From Acidilutibacter cellobiosedens (lineage in GTDB: Bacteria > Bacillota > Clostridia > Tissierellales > Acidilutibacteraceae), in the NCBI RefSeq assembly GCF_004103715.1, contig NZ_CP035282.1, positions 186,001-250,000 of the forward strand: a stretch of 64,000 nt of DNA, in the 5' to 3' direction. The notes below the pieces were generated by a model. It saw only the letters and a program-made list of their open reading frames with translations, had not been told where the DNA came from and ran no database searches. Position numbers and translations under genes: made by a program. Shown here in pieces: positions 35,515 to 45,653 of the stretch (its first letter is position 1; each line of letters starts with the position of its first letter).

Positions 35515-37843
35515 TCATAAGAAAAGCTCTTCATTCCTTGATTTTTTTAAGAAGGAAAAGAAAAGATACACCATAGCAGATACCATTCCTTATAAAAAGA
35601 TGTATAGAAATGGAATCTGCTATGTAGGTGAAGGGAAGTACAATAAACTTATAAAATATGAGGATATAAATTATCAGCTTGCACTTGAAGAAGATAGAGA
35701 CCTTATCTTCAATCAATTTGCAGGCTTTTTAAATTCCTTTGATTCTACAACAGAGCTTCAGTTGAGTTTTGTTAATCAGGTAGGAAGGATCAAGGAAATG
35801 GAAAATGCAATTACTATACCAGATAAGGGGGATGATTTTGATGAGATAAGAAAAGAATTTAGGGAAATGCTTAAGGACCAGCTTTCTAAAGGGAATAATG
35901 GTCTTAAAAAGTCAAAATATGTTGTTGTAAGTACAAGGGCAGACACTTATGATCAAGCAAAACCTGTTCTTGAAAGAATAGAGATAGATGTTCTATCTAA
36001 TCTTAAAAGTATGGGGGTAAGGGCTGAAACACTTCTAGGTATTGAAAGGCTAAAGCTACTTCACGATATGCTAAATCCTGATAAAATGTTTGATTATGAT
36101 GGACAAGGACTTGAAGCTAGGGACACAAGAAAACTTATAATGCCTAGTACATTCAAGTTCATAAGTCCTAAATATATGCAGATGGGAAATTATATCTGTG
36201 CATTGAGCCATTTTCAGATTCTAGCTAGTGAACTTTCAGATAGGTTCTTATCAGAAATTCTTTCTATTGAAGATAATATGTATGTAAGTCTTCATATTCA
36301 TGCTATAGACCAGGTAGATGCAATCAAGATGGTAAAAAGAAAGAATACTGATCTTCAGAAAATGATGATTGAAGAGCAGAAAAAAGCCGTAAGAGCTGGT
36401 TATGATATGGATATTATTCCATCAGACCTTAATGTTTATGGTAATGATATAAAGAATCTTTTGACTGATCTACAGTCTAGAGATGAAAGAATGTTTTATG
36501 TAACCTTTACAATTATGAATTTAAGTAAAAACAAGGAAGAACTTGATAATACAATAGCTCAGATTTCTTCAATATGTAATCGTAATAACTGTGCATTAAA
36601 AAGACTAGACCACCAACAAGAGCAAGGCTTTATATCTATCCTGCCATTAGGAGTAAATAAGATTGAAATTAAAAGGCAACTTACATCTTCATCAACTGCT
36701 GTATTCATGCCTTTTACAACTGAGGAACTATTTATGAGTTCAAATACAAGTTTATACTATGGGCTTAATGCTCTTTCCCACAACCTTATAATGGCAGATA
36801 GAAAGAAATTAAAAAACCCTAATGGACTTATTCTTGGAACACCAGGAGCTGGTAAGTCCTTTGCTGCTAAAAGAGAAATGGCCAATGCTATTTTAGTTAC
36901 TGATGATGATGTAATTATTACAGATCCAGAAGGAGAATATGGAAGTCTTGTAAAGGAATTTAATGGTGAAGTAATTAAGATTTCAGCAAAGTCAAAGGAT
37001 TATCTAAATCCACTTGATATCAATATGAACTATGGAGATGGAGATGCACCTTTAAAGGATAAGGCAAACTTTATAATGAGTATGCTTGAACTTGTAGTAG
37101 GTGGAAGTGGTCTAACTGCAGCTGAAAAATCTGTAATAGATAGGTGTCTTCCTAAAATATACAAGGACTACTTTGAAAATCCTATACCTGAGAATATGCC
37201 TATACTTAGCGATCTGTATAATCTTCTTCAAAAGCAGGAGGAAAGTGTGGGAAGAAAACTAGCTACAGAAATGGAAATCTATGTTACTGGTTCTCTAAAT
37301 GTATTCAATAATAGAAGTAATGTAGACCTTAACAAAAAACTTATATGTTTTGATATAAAGGAACTTGGAAATCAACTTAAGAAAATAGGAATGCTAGTTA
37401 TTCAGGACCAGGTATGGAATAAGGTTTCCTCAAATAGGGGAGCTAATAGGGCTACAAGATATTATATTGATGAGTTCCACTTGCTTCTAAAGGACCAGCA
37501 GACTGCCCAATATTCAGTTGAAATATGGAAGAGATTCAGAAAGTGGGGTGGAGTTCCAACAGGAATAACGCAAAATGTGAAAGATCTTTTAGGAAGTGCT
37601 GAAATTGAAAATATTTTTGATAATACAGACTTTGTGCTAATGCTTAATCAAGCATCTGGAGATAGGGAAATCCTAGCAAAAAAACTTAAGATTTCTCCTT
37701 TTCAATTAAACTATGTTACTAATTCTAATGCAGGAGAGGGATTACTATTCTTTGGGAATACCATAGTTCCCTTTGTAGATAAATTCCCTAAAGATACGAT
37801 TCTTTATCAGAAGATGACAACAAAACCTGAGGAAGCGGAGTAA
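35393..37843 (+). CDS. VirB4-like transfer ATPase (CD1110 type)
   Basis: An 816-aa AAA+ ATPase that powers the conjugation machine. Walker A is ILGTPGAGKSFAAKREM (about residue 480), followed by DVIITDPEGEYG; Walker B is TRYYIDEFHLLLKD (about 690) and the arginine-finger region WKRFRKWGGVPTGITQNVKD follows. The start ATG at 35393 lies 10 nt after GGGAGGAGG, inside prgI, giving an unusually long overlap; the first 55 residues are a Lys/Glu-rich extension that the family usually lacks. Confidence 0.92.
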   Translation: MVKNQVQQRNLEKRKRQEEKLQKKEKELKKAARETKKLKSNHKKSSSFLDFFKKEKKRYTIADTIPYKKMYRNGICYVGEGKYNKLIKYEDINYQLALEEDRDLIFNQFAGFLNSFDSTTELQLSFVNQVGRIKEMENAITIPDKGDDFDEIRKEFREMLKDQLSKGNNGLKKSKYVVVSTRADTYDQAKPVLERIEIDVLSNLKSMGVRAETLLGIERLKLLHDMLNPDKMFDYDGQGLEARDTRKLIMPSTFKFISPKYMQMGNYICALSHFQILASELSDRFLSEILSIEDNMYVSLHIHAIDQVDAIKMVKRKNTDLQKMMIEEQKKAVRAGYDMDIIPSDLNVYGNDIKNLLTDLQSRDERMFYVTFTIMNLSKNKEELDNTIAQISSICNRNNCALKRLDHQQEQGFISILPLGVNKIEIKRQLTSSSTAVFMPFTTEELFMSSNTSLYYGLNALSHNLIMADRKKLKNPNGLILGTPGAGKSFAAKREMANAILVTDDDVIITDPEGEYGSLVKEFNGEVIKISAKSKDYLNPLDINMNYGDGDAPLKDKANFIMSMLELVVGGSGLTAAEKSVIDRCLPKIYKDYFENPIPENMPILSDLYNLLQKQEESVGRKLATEMEIYVTGSLNVFNNRSNVDLNKKLICFDIKELGNQLKKIGMLVIQDQVWNKVSSNRGANRATRYYIDEFHLLLKDQQTAQYSVEIWKRFRKWGGVPTGITQNVKDLLGSAEIENIFDNTDFVLMLNQASGDREILAKKLKISPFQLNYVTNSNAGEGLLFFGNTIVPFVDKFPKDTILYQKMTTKPEEAE

Positions 37844-37847
37844 AGAA

Positions 37848-40373
37848 ATGAATGAGAAAAAGAAGGGGAAAAGGAGAACTAATCTCGACATAGGTAAACG
37901 TAAAAAAGTAAAGGACTATAAAGAAAAAAGAACCCAAGATGGGGAAAGGTTCCAAGACTCCATTGTAGAAACAAAGTCTAAATTAAATAATTTTAAGAAG
38001 AATAATGAGCCTACTGATAAGAATAGTGGGCTTTCCTCATCTCAAAAACAAATAAAGAAACAAATGGATAAAGAGAAAAAAGTGGATAGTAAAATTCCTG
38101 AAACAATTGATTATAGTAGAAAAGAAGAAAGGATAGGTGATTCAAGCAATTTAGAAAAAAGAACTTCAGAAAGTAGCCAGGTAAAATGGACTATAAAAGA
38201 GCATAAAAGTCTTGATATAGGTGGAAGAAAAAAGACTAACAATTACCTTGGCAAAAGAGTCCATGAAAAAGATAGATTTGATGATTCTATTGTAAAGAAG
38301 AAAACAAAATTAAATCATAGCCAAGTAAAAGCTAGTGATGGGAAAAATGAAATAGCTGAAGACAAGGAAGATATTACAGGAGGTGATAGGAATCTTTCAG
38401 ATAGTTTAAATGAGAAAGCTAGTTTAAATGAGAAAGCAATAAATAAAGATAAAAGAAAAAAGCAGAAACAGATAAATAATCTGAAAGATAAAGAAAAAAC
38501 CAATAAGTATGAAACTCTAGACAAAGAAACTAAGATTTATGCTTTACTTGCAAAAGATACTGATGATCCTACTGTTTCTGATAAACATGATAATGAGATA
38601 AAAGCAGATGATTATGAGGAAACAAGCTATGGTGTAGAGAGTTTTAAAAAGAATGGCAAAGTTTCAAAGAAAGATTATTACAAAAGAAAAGCTATTTATG
38701 ATAATCAGAAAAAGACGAATAAAAGGAAAGATGGCAAATTAACCACAGATGGTGTTAAAGACCTTAAAGATGGCATGGCTAATAGGGCAGGTGAAAAATC
38801 TTCATTTGAAAGTAAAGGTTTTAATGAGAGGGCAGAGAAAAAATATCAGAAAAATGAAAGTAAATTAATTCAGAAAAGGAAAAAAGCAAGTAAGCTCTAC
38901 AATAAGCGTAAATATGATAAGACAAGTAAGCTTGTAGGAGGAATATCTGGAGCAAGTTACATGGCTTCTGAATACATGAGAGCTGGAAGTGATGAAAATG
39001 TAGCTATTGACGCAGCAGATAAAGGTTTATATCTTAATGCAAGTATGACAAGACAAGCCCAGAATAGACTTCAGAGAAAAAGAAAAAGTCCCTTAAAGGT
39101 TGAAAGAGAATTGGCTTTAAAACATCAGAATAATATGGCAAAGGCTGAATATCAGACAGAAATTGAAGCTTTGAGAAAAGAAAAAGATTTTCAGAAGAAG
39201 AGTGCCTACAAAAAACTGATTAAGAGAAAGCAAATGAAAAAGAAAATTTATGAAGAGCAAAATATTGCAGTTACCTTCAAAGATAGACTTAAAAAGGGAA
39301 TTGAAAATATTTCAAAAGGAAGTTCTCAGGTTATAAGAAGAAATATTAGGAGACTCCTTATTCTTCTTGCAGTCGTTATTATAGGTTTTATGACCTTAAG
39401 CCAGATTGCAACTTTTTTTCTTGGTGGAATATCATCAGTAACAAGTCAAGTTATGAGTACCACATACTTGTCAGGCGAAGATACTCTTGCAGATATAAAT
39501 AGTGAATTTACCAACCTTGAGTATGAATTGGCAGATGAACTTGCCAATATTGAAAGCTATTATCCTGGATATGATGAGTACCATGTAGGGGGAGATACTG
39601 ATATAGGGCATGACATTCACGAGCTTTTAAGTTTTATAACTGCTAGATATGGAGAAGTAACCAATGCTTCAAGCCTTAGTGGAGAATTAAAAGATCTATT
39701 TAATAAGATGTATAAGGTTGATTATGAAACTGTGGTGGAAACCAGATATAGGCAGGTATGCTATGGAAGTGGTGAAGATAAATACTGTGTAATGGAGCCT
39801 TATGACTGGTATATTTTGAAGGTTACAGTTGAGAAAAAAGAACTTGATACTGTAGCAAGGGAGGAATTTGCTGGATATGAGGACAATCTTGCTCATTATG
39901 AAGCACTTCTTGAAACAGGTGGCAATATGGAATATTACTTTGGAGGAAGTGGTGTAACTCCTGTTATTGCAGATAGCACCATAGTAGGGGATCTTATAAA
40001 CAATCCTAATCTTTCAGATAAAGAAAAGGCTCTTGTATCAGCAGCATATAGGACACCCACTGCAGGTAACGGCTACTGTGCTGCATGGGTAAGTAATGTT
40101 TATGTAAATGCAGGTTTCCCAAGACCAGGTGGGAATGCTTGTGATCAGTATTATTGGTACTGTGATAGCAATGATCTTTCAAAGCTTAGACCTGGAATGA
40201 TGGTAGCAGTACCCTCTCATAATCATACTAAGGCTGGGAAAATTTATGGTCATGTTGGTATTTATGTTGGAAATGGTATTATAAGAGAGAATATCGGTAT
40301 TGTAAAAGATACTAAGCTTTCAGATTGGATTGCCTATTATGGTAATAGTGCAAAATGGGGATTCCCCTATTAA
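37848..40373 (+). CDS. membrane-anchored CHAP/NlpC-type cell wall hydrolase (CD1108 type)
   Basis: An 841-aa protein. The first 490 residues are charged and low in complexity, with a repeat of about 45 residues (LDIGKRKKVKDYKEKR near residue 13 and LDIGGRKKTNNYLGKR near 123). A TM segment follows (LLILLAVVIIGFMTLSQIA, about 500-520). The outside part ends in a papain-like amidase domain: the Cys in NGYCAAWVSNVY and the His in KIYGHVGIYVGNG. It opens peptidoglycan for the conjugation channel. The ATG is 4 nt after the virB4 stop. Confidence 0.88.
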   Translation: MNEKKKGKRRTNLDIGKRKKVKDYKEKRTQDGERFQDSIVETKSKLNNFKKNNEPTDKNSGLSSSQKQIKKQMDKEKKVDSKIPETIDYSRKEERIGDSSNLEKRTSESSQVKWTIKEHKSLDIGGRKKTNNYLGKRVHEKDRFDDSIVKKKTKLNHSQVKASDGKNEIAEDKEDITGGDRNLSDSLNEKASLNEKAINKDKRKKQKQINNLKDKEKTNKYETLDKETKIYALLAKDTDDPTVSDKHDNEIKADDYEETSYGVESFKKNGKVSKKDYYKRKAIYDNQKKTNKRKDGKLTTDGVKDLKDGMANRAGEKSSFESKGFNERAEKKYQKNESKLIQKRKKASKLYNKRKYDKTSKLVGGISGASYMASEYMRAGSDENVAIDAADKGLYLNASMTRQAQNRLQRKRKSPLKVERELALKHQNNMAKAEYQTEIEALRKEKDFQKKSAYKKLIKRKQMKKKIYEEQNIAVTFKDRLKKGIENISKGSSQVIRRNIRRLLILLAVVIIGFMTLSQIATFFLGGISSVTSQVMSTTYLSGEDTLADINSEFTNLEYELADELANIESYYPGYDEYHVGGDTDIGHDIHELLSFITARYGEVTNASSLSGELKDLFNKMYKVDYETVVETRYRQVCYGSGEDKYCVMEPYDWYILKVTVEKKELDTVAREEFAGYEDNLAHYEALLETGGNMEYYFGGSGVTPVIADSTIVGDLINNPNLSDKEKALVSAAYRTPTAGNGYCAAWVSNVYVNAGFPRPGGNACDQYYWYCDSNDLSKLRPGMMVAVPSHNHTKAGKIYGHVGIYVGNGIIRENIGIVKDTKLSDWIAYYGNSAKWGFPY

Positions 40374-40393
40374 AAGAAGGAGGGCTTAAAGGA

Positions 40394-40666
40394 ATGGATA
40401 AAAAAACAGAAAATAGATATAAGAAAATAAAAAGAGACCAGAAAAAGCTAAAAGACCAAATTAAAAAAAGTGAAGAAGAATTAGAACTTTTAAGATTGGA
40501 AGAAGAGGAAATAGCTGGTCAAGAGATTATGGCTATATGTTATGAGCAGAAGATTAATCTTTTAGAAGCAGTAAAGGTTTTTACTGAGGCAGAAAAAACA
40601 AGAGGAAAGGAAAATAAAATATTTAAAGAATTTGAAAAGGAGAATTTAACCTATGGAAAAGAATAA
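40394..40666 (+). CDS. DUF4315-like protein
   Basis: A 90-aa coiled-coil protein (KIKRDQKKLKDQIKKSEEEL, then EIMAICYEQKINLLEAVKVF) of the type usually between the CD1108 and CD1107 genes. GGAGG before ATG 40394; its stop overlaps the next gene by 14 nt. Function unknown. Confidence 0.8.
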   Translation: MDKKTENRYKKIKRDQKKLKDQIKKSEEELELLRLEEEEIAGQEIMAICYEQKINLLEAVKVFTEAEKTRGKENKIFKEFEKENLTYGKE

Positions 40667-41543
40667 TAAGAAGAGAAAAGCTATAAAAATATTACTGGCA
40701 CTTGCAATTACAAGTGTGGTTGGAATAAGTTTCGTGACTACAGTCTTTGCATTAGACACTAGCGGAGAACTTGAAAGAGAGTTTGTAATTGATGTTAATA
40801 GTCCTGAATCTACAAGGGATAAGGAAGATAATATCATAGTTGATGTAAATAAACCTTCATTAAATCCAGCAGAAACAGGGAATGGTTTTGTTGTTGATGT
40901 AAATAAGCCTAAGGAGGAATCAACTATACCAAAGGAAAATCCTTATGAACCGACAGATCCTAGTCAAGCAAGAGGGACTATTACAGAATCTGTTGGAGCA
41001 GATAATAAGGAATATCCAAGAAGGAGTGAGATAGTAGATGATATAGATGAACCTAGTGGTAGTCAAATGAAGGAAAGACCAAAGGCAGATGCAAGAGAAT
41101 TTCTTACCTTCCAAACAAAAAGTGGTAAGGTATTCCATCTTATTATCAACCATGATGAGCCTGATTCCAATGTTCAACTCTTAACTGAGGTATCTGAACA
41201 AGATTTACTCAATATGATTGAGCAAGATGAGGAAAGAAATGGTATAGCTAAAGTCGAGGAAGAACCTAAAAAGGAAGTAGTAAAAAAAGAAGAACCTGAA
41301 AAAGAGGAACCTGGGAAGGAAGATTCTAAGGGTTCTTTTTTAATTGTCCTACTTATCGTAGCGGTAGTAGGTGGAGCAGGATATTACTTTAAGGTTGTAA
41401 AGGCTAATGAAGATGGATTTGATGATTTTGAAGATGATGAAATCCCAAATGATGATGATTTTTTTAGCAGTAGTGATGAAGAAGAAAGTAATGAAGAAGT
41501 AGAAGATGAAGATACTGAATATACAAAGGAGGATTTGATTTAA
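40653..41543 (+). CDS. CD1107-type (DUF4366) surface protein
   Basis: A 296-aa protein with a signal peptide (basic KKRK, then ILLALAITSVVGISFVTT, probable cut after VFA), three copies of a short repeat (VIDVNSPES, IVDVNKPSL, VVDVNKPKE), the DUF4366 core (FLTFQTKSGKVFHLIINHDE and VQLLTEVSEQDLLNMIE), a TM helix near residue 228-245 and a very acidic cytoplasmic tail. A conserved but poorly understood part of these elements. Confidence 0.87.
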   Translation: MEKNNKKRKAIKILLALAITSVVGISFVTTVFALDTSGELEREFVIDVNSPESTRDKEDNIIVDVNKPSLNPAETGNGFVVDVNKPKEESTIPKENPYEPTDPSQARGTITESVGADNKEYPRRSEIVDDIDEPSGSQMKERPKADAREFLTFQTKSGKVFHLIINHDEPDSNVQLLTEVSEQDLLNMIEQDEERNGIAKVEEEPKKEVVKKEEPEKEEPGKEDSKGSFLIVLLIVAVVGGAGYYFKVVKANEDGFDDFEDDEIPNDDDFFSSSDEEESNEEVEDEDTEYTKEDLI

Positions 41544-43861
41544 TGGGTAAAAAAACTGGATTATTTAAAAAAATTTTAGCAGGAGTGCTTAGCTTTACTA
41601 TAATGTGTGGGGTAGTGACTCCTGTATTGGCAAGTGAGAAAAAAGATAAGATAAGTTATGATGTAGATATGGTTATTGTAGTTGATATTTCAGGTTCAAT
41701 GAGTGGAACTAAAATGACAAAGGCTAAAAAGTCAGCCAAAGATATGGCAGAGGCTATATGGAAGGAACAAGAAGCCTATAATATCAATACAAATACTGCA
41801 CTTATTAGCTTTGAGTCTAATGTAATACATCATAAAAATGATGGGGTAGACTTCTTCCAGAAAAAAGATAAGAACAAGCTATTTAGTGTTATTGATGGGC
41901 TAGCTGCAAAAAATATGACCTTTACACAAGGAGGTCTTCATGAAGCAAGAATGATATTTAAAAACTCAACTGGAGATAAAAAAATTATAGTCCTTCTTTC
42001 AGATGGAGAAGCAAATCGTATCTATGAGCCAAAGATTGACATTGATGATTATATGAGTAACAACAAAAAGGTTCCTGAGGGAAGTTTCTATTATGATAAG
42101 GCAGGACAAGATACTAATACCAGTAAGGGTAAGTTTTGTGCCTTAGCAGAAGCTAACCTTGCAAAAAGTGATAATATTGATGTACTTGATATTTACACAG
42201 TAGCCGTTGATTGTAATGAGCAAGCAAAAGAGTTTTTAAAAGAAGTAGCAAGTGGAGATGATAAATTTAAGGATTCAGATACAGATGACCTAGAAGATAC
42301 CTTCAAGGATCTAACTGATGAAATAAAGGATAAGATAGAAAAAGAAAAATTAGAAAAAGAACTTGAAGACCTTAATAATAAGATTGATGAATTGGATAAG
42401 GAGAAAGTAGAACTTGAAAAAGAGTTTGCTGAGGAAAGAGAGCAGGCAGCTAAGGATAAGGAAGAGCTTAATAAAGAAATTAATGACTTGAAAGACAAAA
42501 CTGATGAACTTGAAAAAGCTAAGGAAAAATTAGAACAAGAACTGGCTGATGAGAAAGAAAAAACAGAAGAAGATAAGAAGGCTCTTGAAAAAGAGATAGA
42601 AGATCTTAATCAAAAAACTGACGAGTTAAATGAAGCCAAAGAAAGTCTAGAAAAAGAATTGGAAGATACAATTAATAAGATGGAGGAAGATAAAAAAGAA
42701 CTTGAGAAGGAAATCTCAGAATTAAATAAAAATATTGAGGATTTAAGGAAGGAAAAGGATTCAGTAGAAGAAGAACTTAATAAGAAAATTGAAGAACTTG
42801 AAGACAAACTTAATCAGGAAAAGGCTGAGCATGAGAAGGACAAGGAAGAACTTGATAACAAGATTTCTGACCTTAATGATAAGCTAGACCAACTAGATAG
42901 GGAAAAAACAGAAATTGAAAATCAACTTGAAAAAGAAAAAGAGGAATCTAAGGCAGAAAGAGATCAATTAAAAGAAAATATTGATGACTTGGATAAGAAA
43001 ATTGATGAAATAAATAAAGAAAAGGTAGAACTTGAAAAAGAACTAGCTGATGAAAAGAATAAGACAAAGGAGGAAAGGGAAAAACTTAAGGAAGAAATTG
43101 AGGAACTAAATAAGGAGCTTGATTCAATAAATAAGGAAAGAGAAGAGCTTGAAGACAAGCTAAATCAACTAATAGAAGATTTTGATAAGAAGGTAGAGAA
43201 ACTAGAAGATGAAATTGATAAACTTTCTAAAGATAAGGATACACTTGAAGCAGATTTAAGAAAAGAAATAGAGAAGATGAATGAAGAGATAGAAGCTTTG
43301 AAAAAGGCGAAAGAAGAGATGAAAAAGGGGCTAGAAAATCAAAAAAATCAATCAAGTAAAGATAAAGAAAAATTAAATGATGAAATAAATAAACTTGATG
43401 ATAAGATTTCTGACCTTAACAAAGAAAAGGGTAGACTTGAAAAAGACAACGAGAAATATAAAGAGAAATTTGAAAATCTTGAAGATGATGTAAGGGATTT
43501 AAGAGAAAGTCTTGAAAGAGAGAAGGACAAAAATAATCTTAAAGACATGAATTTGCCGGAAGGTGTTAAGGTCAATCAATGGTATCCTGAAAAATTTGTA
43601 ACTTTGCCTGATAAGAAAACTTATGATGATGGTGAAGATATTGATATGAATGGTATGAATATGAGATTTACTCGTGTAATAAAGAGTAATGGAAAGTATA
43701 TAAGAGAAACAGAAGATGTTTATTATAGAGATTTCAAGAATAATTATAGGGGTTGGGAGTTCAATTTAAAAACAAAGACTGCAAAATATGATGGGTCAAC
43801 AAATGGAAAGATGAAAATAGTATTTACATTTTCACTTAAAAAACCTGACCAGTCCTGGTAA
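41543..43861 (+). CDS. secreted vWA protein with a long coiled coil
   Basis: A 772-aa protein with a signal peptide (cut after VLA, about residue 30), a von Willebrand A domain with an intact MIDAS (VIVVDISGSMSG, later TQGG and VLLSDGEAN), then about 400 residues of Glu/Lys/Leu heptads (about residues 265-670), and a C-terminal domain (VNQWYPEKFVTLPDKKTYDD) without a cell-wall sorting signal. It overlaps the CD1107-type stop by 1 nt. It looks like an adhesin used in mating contact; this is inference. Confidence 0.85.
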   Translation: MGKKTGLFKKILAGVLSFTIMCGVVTPVLASEKKDKISYDVDMVIVVDISGSMSGTKMTKAKKSAKDMAEAIWKEQEAYNINTNTALISFESNVIHHKNDGVDFFQKKDKNKLFSVIDGLAAKNMTFTQGGLHEARMIFKNSTGDKKIIVLLSDGEANRIYEPKIDIDDYMSNNKKVPEGSFYYDKAGQDTNTSKGKFCALAEANLAKSDNIDVLDIYTVAVDCNEQAKEFLKEVASGDDKFKDSDTDDLEDTFKDLTDEIKDKIEKEKLEKELEDLNNKIDELDKEKVELEKEFAEEREQAAKDKEELNKEINDLKDKTDELEKAKEKLEQELADEKEKTEEDKKALEKEIEDLNQKTDELNEAKESLEKELEDTINKMEEDKKELEKEISELNKNIEDLRKEKDSVEEELNKKIEELEDKLNQEKAEHEKDKEELDNKISDLNDKLDQLDREKTEIENQLEKEKEESKAERDQLKENIDDLDKKIDEINKEKVELEKELADEKNKTKEEREKLKEEIEELNKELDSINKEREELEDKLNQLIEDFDKKVEKLEDEIDKLSKDKDTLEADLRKEIEKMNEEIEALKKAKEEMKKGLENQKNQSSKDKEKLNDEINKLDDKISDLNKEKGRLEKDNEKYKEKFENLEDDVRDLRESLEREKDKNNLKDMNLPEGVKVNQWYPEKFVTLPDKKTYDDGEDIDMNGMNMRFTRVIKSNGKYIRETEDVYYRDFKNNYRGWEFNLKTKTAKYDGSTNGKMKIVFTFSLKKPDQSW

Positions 43862-43887
43862 AAAGAAAAAGTAAATAGATGAATAAT

Positions 43888-43928
43888 GGCGGCTTGGATA
43901 AGTATAAAATCTGAGCCGCTATTTTTTT
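43888..43928 (+). terminator. intrinsic terminator after the vWA gene
   Basis: GCGGCT...AGCCGC stem, then TATTTTTTT. Confidence 0.75.
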
Positions 43929-43955
43929 GTCCAAAAAAGAAATGGAGGAAGTAAA

Positions 43956-45653
43956 TTGAAATTAGTAATAGCAGAAAAACCAAGTGTAGCAATGAGTATT
44001 GCCAAGGTCATAGGTGCAAATTCAAGAAAAGATGGATACCTTGAAGGAAATAATTATATTGTAAGTTGGTGCGTAGGACATCTTATTAGGATGAGTAGTC
44101 CAGAGAGTTATGATGGAAGATATAAAAGATGGAGTATAGCAGATCTTCCTATATTTCCTGATAACTACAAATATGAAGTTTCAAAATATACCAAGAAGCA
44201 GTATAGCATCCTAAAAAAATTATTTGCAGATAAGAGAGTTGTAGAAGTTGTTAATGCCTGTGATGCTGGAAGAGAGGGAGAGCTTATCTTTCGTCTTGTT
44301 TATAATCAGGCGAGGTGTAAAAAGCCTATAAAAAGACTTTGGATTTCATCAATGGAAGATAAGGCTATAAAGGAAGGTTTTAATAATCTTAAAGATGGAA
44401 TAGAATATGAAAATTTATATAGGTCTGCACTAGCAAGAGGACAGGCTGATTGGCTTGTAGGAATGAATCTTTCAAGATATTATTCTTGCCTTCATAATAA
44501 TAACTATTCAGTAGGTAGGGTACAAACACCGACACTTTCAATGGTTGTAGATAGGGATAAGTCTATAAGAAATTTTGAAAAAGAAAAGTATTTTACAGTC
44601 CAGATAGATGCTAACAATATGAAACTAGAAACATCAAGGATTGATGAAAAAGAGAAAGCTGATAAGTTACTTTCATCTATTCCTGGGATTATTGAGATAA
44701 AGGAAATAGAGAAGAAGAGAAAAATTACTAGACCTGATAGGCTTTTTGATTTAACAACACTTCAAAGAGAATGTAACAAGTATTTTGGATATAGTGCAAA
44801 ACAGACTTTAGATTATGCACAGAGCCTTTATGAAAAGAAACTTATAACCTATCCAAGGACAGATAGTAGGTTTCTTACTGATGATATGGTTGATAATGTT
44901 AAAAGGTATGTAGATTCCTTTGGTAATGACTTTGATGGGAAGAATTTTAAGAGTATTTTTGACTCTAAGAAGGTTACAGATCACACTGCGATAATTCCAA
45001 CAAGTGCTTCCCTTGATTTTGATACTACAAGTTTACAAGGCTCAGAAGAAAAAGTATTTGAACTTATAAAAGTAAAGCTTTTAGCAGCAAGATCAGAAAA
45101 TCTTATTACTGAAAATACTAAGATTATATGTAATGTTGAAGGCTATGAATTTACAACCACAGGAACAGTAGTAATAGATGAAGGATATACCAAATACCTT
45201 ACTTCTTATACAAAGAAAAAAGAAGATAAGGTTCTTCCTAAGCTAGATAAAGGCGACAAGCTTAAGGTAGAGAGTAAGAAAATAAATGAGAAATATACTA
45301 ATCCACCTAAGCATTATACAGAAGACACCTTGCTTAAGGCTATGGAACTTGCTGGAAGTGAAGCAAGGCAAGATATGGAGCTAGAACGTAAAGGACTTGG
45401 AACTCCAGCAACAAGGGCTGGAATACTTGAAAACCTAATTAATAAGGAACTTATAAAAAGAGATGAAAGGAAACTTATTTCAACAGAGAAGGGGGAGCAG
45501 TTAGTATCCTTAGTAGCAGACTTCCTTAGAAATCCAAATACAACAGTAGATTGGGAAGTGAAACTTTATGAAATCTCAGAGGGAAAAGCTGATTTAAAGG
45601 ATTTTATAGGAGATGTAGAAAAAAGAATAAGGGAAGTTATTTCACAAAAATGA
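43956..45653 (+). CDS. topB: DNA topoisomerase III
   Basis: A 565-aa type IA topoisomerase as found in many Gram-positive conjugative elements. The Toprim domain starts LVIAEKPSVAMSIAKVIGA, with NACDAGREGELIF; the catalytic Tyr is in KLITYPRTDSRFLT (about residue 300). The C-terminal zinc fingers of TopA are absent, as in TopB. TTG start after GGAGG. Its stop overlaps the C5 methyltransferase start (ATGA). Confidence 0.94.
   Translation: MKLVIAEKPSVAMSIAKVIGANSRKDGYLEGNNYIVSWCVGHLIRMSSPESYDGRYKRWSIADLPIFPDNYKYEVSKYTKKQYSILKKLFADKRVVEVVNACDAGREGELIFRLVYNQARCKKPIKRLWISSMEDKAIKEGFNNLKDGIEYENLYRSALARGQADWLVGMNLSRYYSCLHNNNYSVGRVQTPTLSMVVDRDKSIRNFEKEKYFTVQIDANNMKLETSRIDEKEKADKLLSSIPGIIEIKEIEKKRKITRPDRLFDLTTLQRECNKYFGYSAKQTLDYAQSLYEKKLITYPRTDSRFLTDDMVDNVKRYVDSFGNDFDGKNFKSIFDSKKVTDHTAIIPTSASLDFDTTSLQGSEEKVFELIKVKLLAARSENLITENTKIICNVEGYEFTTTGTVVIDEGYTKYLTSYTKKKEDKVLPKLDKGDKLKVESKKINEKYTNPPKHYTEDTLLKAMELAGSEARQDMELERKGLGTPATRAGILENLINKELIKRDERKLISTEKGEQLVSLVADFLRNPNTTVDWEVKLYEISEGKADLKDFIGDVEKRIREVISQK

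Noticed and set aside
42193-43575. Several Ser-rich minus-strand frames
   Set aside because: They are antisense shadows of the Glu/Lys/Asp coiled-coil repeats.
41543-43861. CRISPR-like periodic repeats in the vWA gene
   Set aside because: The periodicity is heptad coding repeats with no constant repeat/spacer form; no CRISPR array is present in the window.
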